A stretch of 64,000 bases of DNA from an uncultured Clostridia bacterium (lineage in GTDB: Bacteria; Bacillota; Clostridia; Christensenellales; UBA3700). Position numbers and translations under genes: made by a program. Shown here piece by piece: positions 1 to 7,649 of this stretch. The first letter of the stretch is position 1. Each line of letters begins with the position of its first letter. The notes beneath the pieces were generated by a model that made no database searches, was not told where the DNA came from, and saw only the letters and a program-made list of their open reading frames with translations. The stretch covers positions 1-64,000 of the forward strand of contig CAMXSN010000007.1 in the NCBI GenBank assembly GCA_947246685.1. The letters are read 5' to 3'.

Positions 1-123
1 CCATTTTTGTATTATTCTGCGCTTTGAGAAAATATGGGAGTAGAAGATTTTTGATAATTACTAAGTATGATTATTAAAATATGATATGTCATTTCGACCG
101 CAGCGGAGAAATCTAATCAGTAT

Positions 124-390
124 AAACTACTGTTGAGATATTTCGACTACGTTACACTCCGCTCAATATGACAGAACTTATTAGTTAAACATCTCAGATA
201 CGAATAATTAATCTATTTACTAACAAATAATCAATATGTCACCCTGAGCGAAACGAAGTGAAGTCGAACTGGTCTCATCAGTTAAACTATTGTTGAGATA
301 TTTCGACTACGTTACACTCCGCTCAATATGACAAAACTTATTAGTTTAACATCTCAGATACGAATAACTAATCTAGCTTACTAACAAATA
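124..390. repeat. Two tandem copies of a ~105-bp repeat at 160-bp spacing
   Basis: Copy 1 (about 124-229) and copy 2 (about 284-390) are nearly identical. They differ by a few substitutions and one inserted base and are offset by exactly 160 bp. Both contain the core TTTCGACTACGTTACACTCC followed by GCTCAATATGACA. Between and after them lie the motifs GTCACCCTGAGCGAA and GTCATTCTGAGCGAA, which belong to the dispersed repeat family seen again near 26.3-26.7 kb and 43.3-43.5 kb. No coding potential is visible. Confidence 0.8.
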
Positions 391-397
391 CGTACTA

Positions 398-520
398 TGT
401 CATTCTGAGCGAAGTCGCATTAAGCGATGCGACGGAATAGCGATTGCTACGTTATGCTATTAACGTCAATCGCGTCAGCATCTCAACCGCTTAACAAAGT
501 CCGTTAAAATGCAAACGCAA
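398..520. repeat. Dispersed intergenic repeat, copy A
   Basis: The stretch starts with GTCATTCTGAGCGAAGTCGC, then runs through GCGATTGCTACGTTATGC and a CAACCGCTTAACAAAG segment to a TTTAACGG-like end. Its reverse complement matches sequence near 43.28-43.42 kb and parts of 26.30-26.57 kb. It is a short non-coding interspersed element, like the CTGAGCGAA-type repeats common in bacterial genomes. No transposase or clear terminal inverted repeats are visible. Confidence 0.65.
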
Positions 521-547
521 ATTAAGGTAAAGTAAATAAATTGTTAT

Positions 548-585
548 CAAAAAAAGTACAGACGAAAGCTTTGCTTCCGTCTGTA
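548..585 (-). terminator. Intrinsic terminator of the M28 peptidase gene
   Basis: Read on the minus strand, a hairpin with arms ACAGACGGAAGC and GCTTTCGTCTGT is followed by a run of seven T. It lies 20 bp after the stop codon of the peptidase gene. Confidence 0.75.
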
Positions 586-605
586 TTAATATAGCTTGCA
601 TAAAT

Positions 606-1835
606 TTATTTTCCGTCGTCGAAATCCTCGAGCGTCTTGATTGTTACTTTGTAACAGTCGGACAAACACTGCTTATCCATATTGTCATAAGTATCGTATC
701 TCGTGTGATAGTAATTTCTAAGCTTATGGTCGAGCGCAGTGATGCCTACAGCCTGATATCCGCCTTTATTAAAAGCCGCCGAATCGGTTGCGCCGAGCGG
801 CACAGATCCGTAAGAACATGTGATATCTATACTCTTTGCCGCATTGTAGAATAACTCGCTTGCGTGTTTATCTGCATTGACGGTGCTGTTGAGGTCTTTT
901 TTGTTGACGCACAGGAATTTCCCTTCTCTCAAGGTATCGTATGCATAGATTAACGTCTCTACGTCTTTGTAATCGCCGTTTGAACCGTGTCTCTTAGCCC
1001 ACGCCCTAGCTCCTCTCAAGCCGGCTTCTTCACTGCCGGATATCAACACGCCCACTTCGGTATTTTCTAATTCTATACCCTCGTCGTGCAAAGCTTTGAG
1101 GACGGCTATTCCCATATAACAACCGGTAAGATTGTCGTTGGCTCCGTCAACTATGACGCTGGTATTCCACATTCTGTACATTGCTATCCAGAACGGTACG
1201 AATATAAGACATACCAAACCCATTATCATCGGCAGACCTTCGTCGGCGACAGCCGGCTTAACTCCGCCTTGTACGACTATCGACGCGATAGAAATTCCTA
1301 CCAAAGCCGCAATGCCTATCATTGATATTACAAAATGAGCGACGAAAGCGTCTCCGCTGATGAGATAACTCATCGTCCATTCGTGAGCCACGTCGGGATG
1401 TCCGTTGAAAAGTATCCTTCTTTTTACTTCGCCCTTAGGACGTTTGATAGCTGTCAAATTGTGAGAAGTCTTTTTGGGAAACATAAAATCAACGATTTCC
1501 AAATACAGCACAAACTGAAGCAACATCAACAGCATGGCAACACCGACCAAAATAATGGAAAGCAGCGGAATAAAGAAATAGCTGACCATAGCCATGAGCA
1601 CTATCGTAACCATGATATGTATCCAATAGAAAAAAGTAGCGGGGTGCAATTCAAAAGGTTCGATCTTGACCTCGTCGCAATACTTATCCAATGTTTTCGC
1701 CATATAGTCGACGGCATTTTTTTCTCCGTCGCTTCCCGGCAAACGTTTGCCGCAAGTCTTTATGATGGTCGTGATCTCCTCCATCATATAATCGGCTTGA
1801 GCGTCGCTGTTGTCTCTCAACTTCTTAAGATCCAT
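606..1835 (-). CDS. M28-family zinc peptidase with membrane segments
   Basis: This 409-aa protein resembles the M28 aminopeptidase family, which uses two zinc ions. Candidate ligands are all present: His146 (GHPD), Asp234 (GANDN), Glu269/Glu270 (SGSEEAG), Asp351 (TDSAAF) and His377 (YYHTRYD). Unlike soluble M28 enzymes it carries hydrophobic segments near residues 68-114 and 165-220, the second pair inserted inside the catalytic domain, so it is probably membrane-bound. The start was placed at the ATG preceded by GGGAG; an in-frame ATG 48 bp upstream overlaps the promoter and is rejected. It is transcribed alone. The substrate is unknown. Confidence 0.8.
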   Translation of the reverse strand: MDLKKLRDNSDAQADYMMEEITTIIKTCGKRLPGSDGEKNAVDYMAKTLDKYCDEVKIEPFELHPATFFYWIHIMVTIVLMAMVSYFFIPLLSIILVGVAMLLMLLQFVLYLEIVDFMFPKKTSHNLTAIKRPKGEVKRRILFNGHPDVAHEWTMSYLISGDAFVAHFVISMIGIAALVGISIASIVVQGGVKPAVADEGLPMIMGLVCLIFVPFWIAMYRMWNTSVIVDGANDNLTGCYMGIAVLKALHDEGIELENTEVGVLISGSEEAGLRGARAWAKRHGSNGDYKDVETLIYAYDTLREGKFLCVNKKDLNSTVNADKHASELFYNAAKSIDITCSYGSVPLGATDSAAFNKGGYQAVGITALDHKLRNYYHTRYDTYDNMDKQCLSDCYKVTIKTLEDFDDGK

Positions 1836-1862
1836 AATAAAACTCCCGATATTATTGAGTAC

Positions 1863-1890
1863 AGTATACCATATAATCGACATATAACAA
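1863..1890 (-). promoter_or_regulatory. Promoter of the M28 peptidase gene
   Basis: On the minus strand, TTGTTA and TATACT are separated by 16 bp, about 28 bp upstream of the chosen start codon. The rest of the 354-bp divergent gap is AT-rich; besides the promoter on the other strand, nothing else was recognised in it. Confidence 0.6.
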
Positions 1891-2116
1891 TAGTATTTTG
1901 TAAATTTTTATTAAATTATTTTGTGTAGCAACCGCAAATTTCCGATATTTTTTGTTAAACTAAAAATATGTCGGCAATATAACCTAGCGACCTCGCATCA
2001 AGTAAACGGTCGGTCTTTGATTTGACAAAATACAAATTGTCGGGTGGAAATGAACTTCTCTGTCGATAAAATATATTCTTAATTTTCTTATAATATAAAA
2101 GTATTACGCCGATTAA

Positions 2117-2144
2117 TTGACAAAACGCACAAAATCAGTATAAA
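2117..2144 (+). promoter_or_regulatory. Promoter of the citrate synthase gene
   Basis: A perfect TTGACA (2117-2122) and TATAAA (2139-2144) are 16 bp apart, about 45 bp before the start codon. About 95 bp further upstream is a short inverted repeat, GACAA..TTGTC, which could be an operator. Confidence 0.75.
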
Positions 2145-2189
2145 ATATTAACTACATCAAACGTAAGAACAAACGGCAAAGGAGAGAGA

Positions 2190-3563
2190 ATGGCAATAAA
2201 AAACGACTCGGATTTAAGCAGATACGTAAGCAGTCTGTCTGACAAATTCCAAAACAACGGAGTTATCGACCCCGAACTATTCATTCAGCACAAGGTTAAT
2301 AAAGGTCTCAGAGATCCAAAAGGCAAAGGTGTCCTCACCGGTCTGACTAATATAAGCGACGTCATAGCTAAGAAAGTTGTCGACGGCGAAGAAATTCCCT
2401 GCGAAGGCAGACTTTATTACAGAGGTTACAATATCAACGACCTGTGCGCAGATTTTTTGCAAGGCGACAGATTCGGTTTTGAAGAAGTAACTTATCTATT
2501 GCTTTTCGGCGAACTGCCAAACCCGAACGAACTGAATAATTTCAAAGCCACTCTCGCTAAATACAGAAAATCTCTCCCCAACTCTTTCGTAAGAGACATA
2601 ATCATGAAAGCGCCTAGCAACGACATGATGAATTCTCTCGCAAGGAGCGTACTTACACTATATTCTTACGACGAAAAAGCCAACGATACTTCTCTCAAAA
2701 ACGTGCTGAGCCAATGTCTTCAACTTATTGCGCTCTTCCCGCTCCTGTCCGTATACGGATACCAGGCGTATGAATACTATCTCAAAGAGAGCCATTCGTT
2801 CTTTATCCATGAACCCAAAGACGAACTCTCGACTGCAGAAAATATCCTGCATATGCTGAGAATAGACAGCAAATATACAAAACTCGAAGCGCGCGTGCTT
2901 GATCTTGCTCTCGTATTGCATGCGGAGCACGGCGGAGGCAACAACTCTACGTTTACAGCTCGCGCCGTAACTTCGTCGGGCACGGATACATATTCGGCAA
3001 TAGCGGCTGCGCTAGGTTCGCTCAAAGGTCCGAAACACGGCGGCGCCAATATCAAAGTGTCGCAAATGTTCGGCGATATCAAGAAAAACGTGGCAGACTG
3101 GAAAGACGACGAAGAGATCGAATCTTATCTGAGCAAAATTCTCAACAAAGAATGCTTTGACAAAAGCGGGCTAATATACGGTATCGGTCACGCAGTATAC
3201 TCTCTATCCGATCCCAGAGCGTTGCTTCTCAAGAAATTTACGCGCACGTTGAGCGAAGAAAAAGGTTTGATGAGAGATTTCGACCTGTATTCCAAAGTGG
3301 AAGAAATTGCTATAAAACTCATATCCAAACAACGTCGCATATACAAAGGAGTAAGCGCAAACATAGATTTCTATTCGGGATTTATATACGATATGCTCGG
3401 ATTGCCGCAGGAACTCTATACTCCTATATTCGCGATATCGAGAATCGCAGGTTGGTCGGCGCATAGAATGGAAGAACTTCTCAACTCCTCGAAAATTATG
3501 CGTCCCGCATACAACTGCGCTCAACCCGCTCTCGACTACGTGCCTATGTCGGAAAGAAAATAA
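2190..3563 (+). CDS. gltA: Citrate synthase
   Basis: This 457-aa protein condenses acetyl-CoA and oxaloacetate to citrate. It is of the ordinary (Si-type) citrate synthase family, not the Re-type. The catalytic residues are visible: His283 (GPKHGGAN), His334 (GIGHAVY) and Asp393 (NIDFYSG), with HAEHGGGNNS at 244-253. Length is normal for the family. The start follows AAGGAGAG. No other TCA-cycle gene is nearby, so it probably feeds glutamate synthesis through 2-oxoglutarate, which fits the nitrogen genes at 41-51 kb, but that link is inference. A methylcitrate synthase activity cannot be excluded from sequence alone. Confidence 0.92.
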   Translation: MAIKNDSDLSRYVSSLSDKFQNNGVIDPELFIQHKVNKGLRDPKGKGVLTGLTNISDVIAKKVVDGEEIPCEGRLYYRGYNINDLCADFLQGDRFGFEEVTYLLLFGELPNPNELNNFKATLAKYRKSLPNSFVRDIIMKAPSNDMMNSLARSVLTLYSYDEKANDTSLKNVLSQCLQLIALFPLLSVYGYQAYEYYLKESHSFFIHEPKDELSTAENILHMLRIDSKYTKLEARVLDLALVLHAEHGGGNNSTFTARAVTSSGTDTYSAIAAALGSLKGPKHGGANIKVSQMFGDIKKNVADWKDDEEIESYLSKILNKECFDKSGLIYGIGHAVYSLSDPRALLLKKFTRTLSEEKGLMRDFDLYSKVEEIAIKLISKQRRIYKGVSANIDFYSGFIYDMLGLPQELYTPIFAISRIAGWSAHRMEELLNSSKIMRPAYNCAQPALDYVPMSERK

Positions 3564-3585
3564 TATCACAATTAAATGCAAATAT

Positions 3586-3612
3586 AAAAGCTCCTTGCAA
3601 AAGGAGCTTTTT
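3586..3612 (+). terminator. Terminator after the citrate synthase gene
   Basis: AAAAGCTCCTT and AAGGAGCTTTT form a perfect stem around GCAA, ending in a T run. The A run on the other side makes it usable in both directions, so it may also stop the convergent floA operon. Confidence 0.9.
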
Positions 3613-3740
3613 GTTTGTCAAATCAACACCGATAATCCGCAAATTTCAACGTCGAAAGACAGCGCGCCTTTCGGTACGCCGTCTCCCGTCTAGAAGGTGT
3701 GTGTAAAAAATATGAATAACCTGTTGATTCGGTACATTGA

Positions 3741-4235
3741 CTATCTCCTCTTAAAGCCTCTCTTGAATGCAGGCTCGTTGAGAATTTCGCCGTATACGAC
3801 GATCTTCTGCAAATCGGTGAGCTCAAGCTTTCTTTCGCTCGTCTCGTCGATTTTGACAAATCTCAAGTCGTAATGTTCCTGACAGCCCTCGGTGGATCTG
3901 CCGCCGATACTGTTCATGACCGGCACTTTCTCCACTCTGTATCTGTCGTCGCTTTTGTGTCCTATATCGCAATGCGATTCGTGATGACCTTTCTGACCGT
4001 AGTCGCGGGCGGCATTTCCTCCGCTCCGCTCTCGGCGCAACTGTCCCGCTCTCGCGGAGAGAGACTGCGCGACACTGCCGATACTCTGTTGAGTTTGCTC
4101 AATTGTCGGCTCGTCGTCGATTTCTAACTTAGATTGAGTCGAAGATTCATTGGATTTAGCGTTTTTTAACGCGGATGCCACTGTTCCGCCGAACACTATT
4201 GCCAGAACAATCATCATTATAATCATGACCCACAT
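3741..4235 (-). CDS. Small membrane-anchored protein of the floA operon, unknown function
   Basis: The 164-aa protein has one N-terminal membrane segment (about residues 1-22), then a polar, probably disordered middle. The C-terminal part has Cys and His pairs (HHESHC, GCQEHYDLRF), which could bind a metal. Its ATG overlaps the floA stop codon (TAATG), so translation is coupled to floA. An alternative ATG lies three codons further in. I do not recognise the family. The position suggests a partner of the flotillin-like protein at functional membrane microdomains, which is inference. Confidence 0.65.
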   Translation of the reverse strand: MWVMIIMMIVLAIVFGGTVASALKNAKSNESSTQSKLEIDDEPTIEQTQQSIGSVAQSLSARAGQLRRERSGGNAARDYGQKGHHESHCDIGHKSDDRYRVEKVPVMNSIGGRSTEGCQEHYDLRFVKIDETSERKLELTDLQKIVVYGEILNEPAFKRGFKRR

Positions 4236-5266
4236 TATTTGTTACCTTTGTTCTTTTTGTCAGACGACTGGTTATCCTGGTCGTTTCCGCCAATCGCATT
4301 TCTCATATTGGTATCTGCCATAACGTTTTGCATATTGTAATAGTCCATTACTCCGAGCTTGCCGCTCTTCAAAGCTTCTGCCATAGCCTTCGGAACCTGA
4401 GATTCCGCCTCGATAACCAACGCCCTCATTTCCTGAGTCTTTGCTTTCATTTCCTGTTCGAGCGCAACTGCCATAGCTCTTCTTTCCTCTGCCTTTGCCT
4501 CGGCGATACGCTTATCTGCCTCAGCCTGATCCATTTGCAGTTGAGCGCCTATATTTCTTCCGACGTCGATATCTGCAATATCTATTGAAAGAATCTCATA
4601 AGCGGTGCCGCTGTCAAGACCTTTATTGAGCACGGTCTTGGAGATCGCGTCGGGATTTTCAAGCACGTCTTTGTGCGATTCGGACGAACCGACTGTTGTG
4701 ACGATACCCTCGCCGATACGGGCGATAATCGTATCTTCTCCCGCGCCGCCGATAAGTCTTGTGATATTTGCCCTTACGGTCACTCTTGCCTTAACTCTCA
4801 ATTCGATACCGTCTTTTGCAATAGCCGATATAGCGGGCGTCTCGATTACTTTGGGGTTGACGGATACTTTTACCGCGTTGAGCACGTCGCGTCCTGCAAG
4901 GTCTATTGCTCTGGCTGTCTCAGCGGAAAGCTCCATATTTGCCGAGTGCGCGGAAATAAGCGCGTTGACGACTTTGATTACGTCACCTCTTGCAAGCACG
5001 TGACTTTCCAACTCGTCTATGGAAATATCAAGTCCCGCTTTCTTTGCAGAGATATAAGCGTCTACGAGAGGAATGACTTTGATACCTCTCCATTTCATTC
5101 CGATAAGTCTTGCCATAGAGATTTTGACGCCAGAAACCAAAGCTCTGAACCAAATTCTTATAGGCAAAACACCGAATACGATTGCAATCAGGGCGAGCAA
5201 CAGCACCACGGCAATCACGATTGCGACAATACCGCCGGCGGAAAGCCCTAACGTCAATAATAACAT
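4235..5266 (-). CDS. floA: Flotillin-like protein FloA
   Basis: The 343-aa protein has an N-terminal hydrophobic hairpin (about residues 8-38) and an SPFH-type domain. A coiled-coil region follows, rich in Ala, Glu and Lys (around 240-310), and then a polar tail. The length and the order NfeD then FloA match the YqfB-YqfA pair of Firmicutes. FloA scaffolds membrane microdomains that gather signalling, secretion and wall-synthesis proteins. The start follows AAAGGAG. It lies 53 bp after the nfeD-like gene and is coupled to the downstream 164-aa gene. Confidence 0.93.
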   Translation of the reverse strand: MLLLTLGLSAGGIVAIVIAVVLLLALIAIVFGVLPIRIWFRALVSGVKISMARLIGMKWRGIKVIPLVDAYISAKKAGLDISIDELESHVLARGDVIKVVNALISAHSANMELSAETARAIDLAGRDVLNAVKVSVNPKVIETPAISAIAKDGIELRVKARVTVRANITRLIGGAGEDTIIARIGEGIVTTVGSSESHKDVLENPDAISKTVLNKGLDSGTAYEILSIDIADIDVGRNIGAQLQMDQAEADKRIAEAKAEERRAMAVALEQEMKAKTQEMRALVIEAESQVPKAMAEALKSGKLGVMDYYNMQNVMADTNMRNAIGGNDQDNQSSDKKNKGNK

Positions 5267-5319
5267 TTTGTGTTCTCCTTTATATAATTTATTTTATCTA
5301 GATTTTACTACGACGTTCG

Positions 5320-5907
5320 TCAAAGCGATTTTTGCTTGTTGATAGAGAATCCGTCGTCCATTTCTCTAACAATGATTTTGACTCCTTCTACCGAAACGAC
5401 TTCGATATCTCTGCCGCTCTCGATAAGATTCGACTGAGCTACCACACTGTAGAGTTTGCCGCAGATAAGCGCGTTGCCGCTTGGACGCAATACCGTGCTT
5501 GCTACTCCGCACTTGCCGACAAGTTGGGTAAAGTCCTCGGTGCCCTTAGTGATACCTGAAGGAACAGCCGTCGTGCTCTGCACCAAAGACGTGCGCGAAA
5601 GCCTGCCTTTTTTCATAGAATGAACCATTATGATAAGAGCTATTCCCACCACCAACGTCACGCAAAGCAGCATAACGAAAAACTGAATTATCGGACTTCC
5701 TCTCTCGCTCTTGTAAAGACGAATAGCTATGCCTAATATGACAAGCACTATACCGCTTATGCCGAAGAATCCAAAACCGGGCTGAAATATTTCCACTATA
5801 ATAAATATCGTGCCGATAATCAGTAAAACCGCCGGAATTATTCCGATATCTCCAAAAGCGATCTCAAGCTCTTGCCAAAATGACAATCCGTTGCTTGCTA
5901 ATAACAT
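5320..5907 (-). CDS. NfeD-like membrane protein
   Basis: The 195-aa protein has several membrane segments in the first ~100 residues, then a small soluble C-terminal domain of the OB-fold NfeD type (region with VGKCGVAST, LRPSGNALICG and VVSVEG). It lacks the protease domain of long NfeD proteins. It is the usual partner of FloA, thought to help assemble microdomains. The start was placed at the ATG after AAGGAGGTGAGG; the upstream in-frame ATG overlaps the likely promoter. It is the first gene of the nfeD-floA operon. Confidence 0.88.
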   Translation of the reverse strand: MLLASNGLSFWQELEIAFGDIGIIPAVLLIIGTIFIIVEIFQPGFGFFGISGIVLVILGIAIRLYKSERGSPIIQFFVMLLCVTLVVGIALIIMVHSMKKGRLSRTSLVQSTTAVPSGITKGTEDFTQLVGKCGVASTVLRPSGNALICGKLYSVVAQSNLIESGRDIEVVSVEGVKIIVREMDDGFSINKQKSL

Positions 5908-5928
5908 TCGCCTCACCTCCTTGGTAAT

Positions 5929-5957
5929 ATTATATCCCAATAAGCCGCCCAAATCAA
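5929..5957 (-). promoter_or_regulatory. Possible promoter of the nfeD-floA operon
   Basis: TTGATT and TATAAT are 17 bp apart on the minus strand. The predicted start of transcription falls right at the ribosome binding site, so the leader would be very short. A promoter further upstream remains possible. Confidence 0.45.
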
Positions 5958-6011
5958 CAGACTTTTTTATCGTATATTACTTATATTGTGTAGATTTTAC
6001 ATAAAGTCATA

Positions 6012-6049
6012 TAAAATACGCGGACGGGTTATGCCTAACGACCGTCCGC
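6012..6049 (-). terminator. Probable terminator after cysK
   Basis: GCGGACGG (6020-6027) pairs with CCGTCCGC (6042-6049). On the minus strand the stem is followed by a modest T-rich tail, so termination may be partial. Confidence 0.5.
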
Positions 6050-6061
6050 AATAATGCTTTT

Positions 6062-6991
6062 TTATTCAAATAATTCCGTAGACAGATATCTCTCGCCGGT
6101 ATCAGGCATGAGCGCTACTATCGTCTTATTCTGATTTTCCGGACGTTTTGCAATCTCTATCGCCGCCCAAAGCGCCGCTCCCGACGATATGCCTACTAGA
6201 ACCCCCTCGCTTTTGCCGAGAGCGCGCGCCGCATAATAAGCGTCCTGCGCGTCGATTGCGAATATCTCGTCGTATACATCGGTATCCAAAATCTTGGGAA
6301 CGAATCCCGCGCCTATGCCCTGAATCTTATGCGCGCCGCTCTTTCCCTGTGAAAGCACGGGAGAATCTTTTGGTTCTACCGCAACGACTTTAACGTCTGC
6401 TTTTCGCTCTTTGAGGAATTTGCCTACGCCAGTAATTGTTCCGCCAGTGCCTACGCCCGCAACAAAGATGTCCACGTCGCCGTCGGTGTCTTCCCATATC
6501 TCCTTAGCTGTCGTGTCGTAGTGCGCCTGCGGATTTGCGATATTTACGAATTGACCTGCGATTATCGCATTGCCGTACTCCTTAACGAGTTGGTCTGCTT
6601 TTTCTATCGCTCCGCTCATGCCTTTAGTTCCGTCGGTAAGCACCAGCTCGGCACCGTAAGCTCTGATCAGCTTTTTTCTCTCATCGGACATACTCTCGGG
6701 CATTACGATAACGGTGCGATATCCTTTTGCGGTTGCGACGGCGGCGATGCCTATGCCGGTATTTCCCGAAGTAGGCTCGATAATAACCGTATCCTTATTT
6801 AATATTCCCTGTCGCTCCGCCTGCTCGATCATTGCCTTGCCTACTCTGTCTTTTGCAGAGCCTCCGGGATTAAACGATTCCAACTTGATAAGAATCTTAG
6901 CGTTTAACTTCAGTGCTTTTTCCAATTTTTGCACTCTGAGCAAAGGCGTATTGCCTATCAACTGTTCAACGGACGTATAGATTTTCGACAT
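6062..6991 (-). CDS. cysK: Cysteine synthase A (O-acetylserine sulfhydrylase)
   Basis: The 309-aa enzyme makes cysteine from O-acetylserine and sulfide using PLP. The PLP lysine is Lys47 in NPGGSAKDR. The substrate loop PTSGNTG, the phosphate-binding GTGGTITG and the C-terminal GISSGAA motif are all intact. The length is normal. The start follows AAAGGAG. It stands alone with its own promoter, far from cysE (53.5 kb), which makes its substrate. No T-box is visible in its short leader. Confidence 0.95.
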   Translation of the reverse strand: MSKIYTSVEQLIGNTPLLRVQKLEKALKLNAKILIKLESFNPGGSAKDRVGKAMIEQAERQGILNKDTVIIEPTSGNTGIGIAAVATAKGYRTVIVMPESMSDERKKLIRAYGAELVLTDGTKGMSGAIEKADQLVKEYGNAIIAGQFVNIANPQAHYDTTAKEIWEDTDGDVDIFVAGVGTGGTITGVGKFLKERKADVKVVAVEPKDSPVLSQGKSGAHKIQGIGAGFVPKILDTDVYDEIFAIDAQDAYYAARALGKSEGVLVGISSGAALWAAIEIAKRPENQNKTIVALMPDTGERYLSTELFE

Positions 6992-7071
6992 AAAGTCTCC
7001 TTTGCCGATTATTCGGTCTTTAAATATTGATCGATAACAAACAAAACGGTCACCGATCGCACTTCATTTTT

Positions 7072-7100
7072 ATATTATCACCGATAATCGCAATTATCAA
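7072..7100 (-). promoter_or_regulatory. Promoter of cysK
   Basis: TTGATA and TAATAT are separated by 17 bp on the minus strand, about 80 bp upstream of the start codon. The spacer and flanks contain short GATAAT/ATTATC inverted repeats. Confidence 0.6.
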
Positions 7101-7130
7101 TAAGTTGACTGATTATTTATTGCTTTATTA

Positions 7131-7165
7131 TAAAAAATCGGCAAAACCTGACTGTTTGCCGATTT
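7131..7165 (-). terminator. Terminator of the tRNA-Asn transcript
   Basis: On the minus strand, AATCGGCAAA and TTTTGCCGATT form a stem followed by a T run. It begins directly after the 3' end of the tRNA. Confidence 0.85.
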
Positions 7166-7166
7166 C

Positions 7167-7242
7167 TGGCGCCCTCAATAGGACTCGAACCTATGACACT
7201 GCGGTTAACAGCCGCATGCTCTACCGACTGAGCTATAAGGGC
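7167..7242 (-). tRNA. tRNA-Asn (anticodon GTT)
   Basis: This 76-nt tRNA folds as a complete cloverleaf. The acceptor arms are GCCCTTA and TGAGGGC, the D arm has AGCTCAGTCGGTAGAGC, and the anticodon loop CTGTTAA gives GTT, reading AAC/AAT. The T arm is AGGTTCGAGTCCT. The discriminator G and the CCA end are encoded in the DNA. It is a single gene with its own terminator. Confidence 0.97.
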
Positions 7243-7382
7243 TTATTGATATAAGCATATTAATATTAAAGTAAAAACAAACGATTGTCAAGAGATTTTC
7301 CGTATTTTCTCAAAATTTTATCGTCCTTTTATTTTAATTATATGCGCTGATAAACTCTTTTGACACCGATACCTCAATAAGG

Positions 7383-7649
7383 CTACCGATTGAACAAATC
7401 GGTATTAATCTTCAGCCAATCGCAGAATTTTTTCAATCCCTCTACTGTCTTGACTTCAATTACCGCAGACGCATTTACAGAGTCCGCCAAAGCAAGCTTG
7501 CCGACAATGTCAGATGTTCCTTCCCCCAACGTCATATGCGTCAGATTTCCCATACTGTCGTGAATATGAAAATGCGCGAGCTTTGTTTGATTTTTCATAA
7601 TAAACAGATCGTCGATATCGTTTGCCGTTTGACAATGACCGTTTATATC
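7383..7649 (-). pseudogene. C-terminal remnant of a sugar phosphate isomerase/epimerase-type protein
   Basis: About 88 codons read as the end of a xylose-isomerase-like TIM-barrel protein. Recognisable features are a GHC motif, the segment LAHFHIHDSMGN, a GEG turn and the terminal VIEVKTVEGLKK. The first two thirds of a normal protein (about 270 aa) are missing. The remnant begins right after the stop codon of the upstream glucosidase gene and in the same frame, as if a deletion joined the two. The internal ATG at 7598 has no ribosome binding site, so expression as a small protein is unlikely. Confidence 0.6.

Noticed and set aside
1..520. CRISPR array
   Set aside because: There are only two copies of the unit, they are too long, and the spacing does not fit repeats with unique spacers.
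1836..1883. Longer N-terminus for the M28 peptidase, from an ATG at 1883
   Set aside because: It would cover the TATACT promoter element; the downstream ATG has GGGAG at the right distance.
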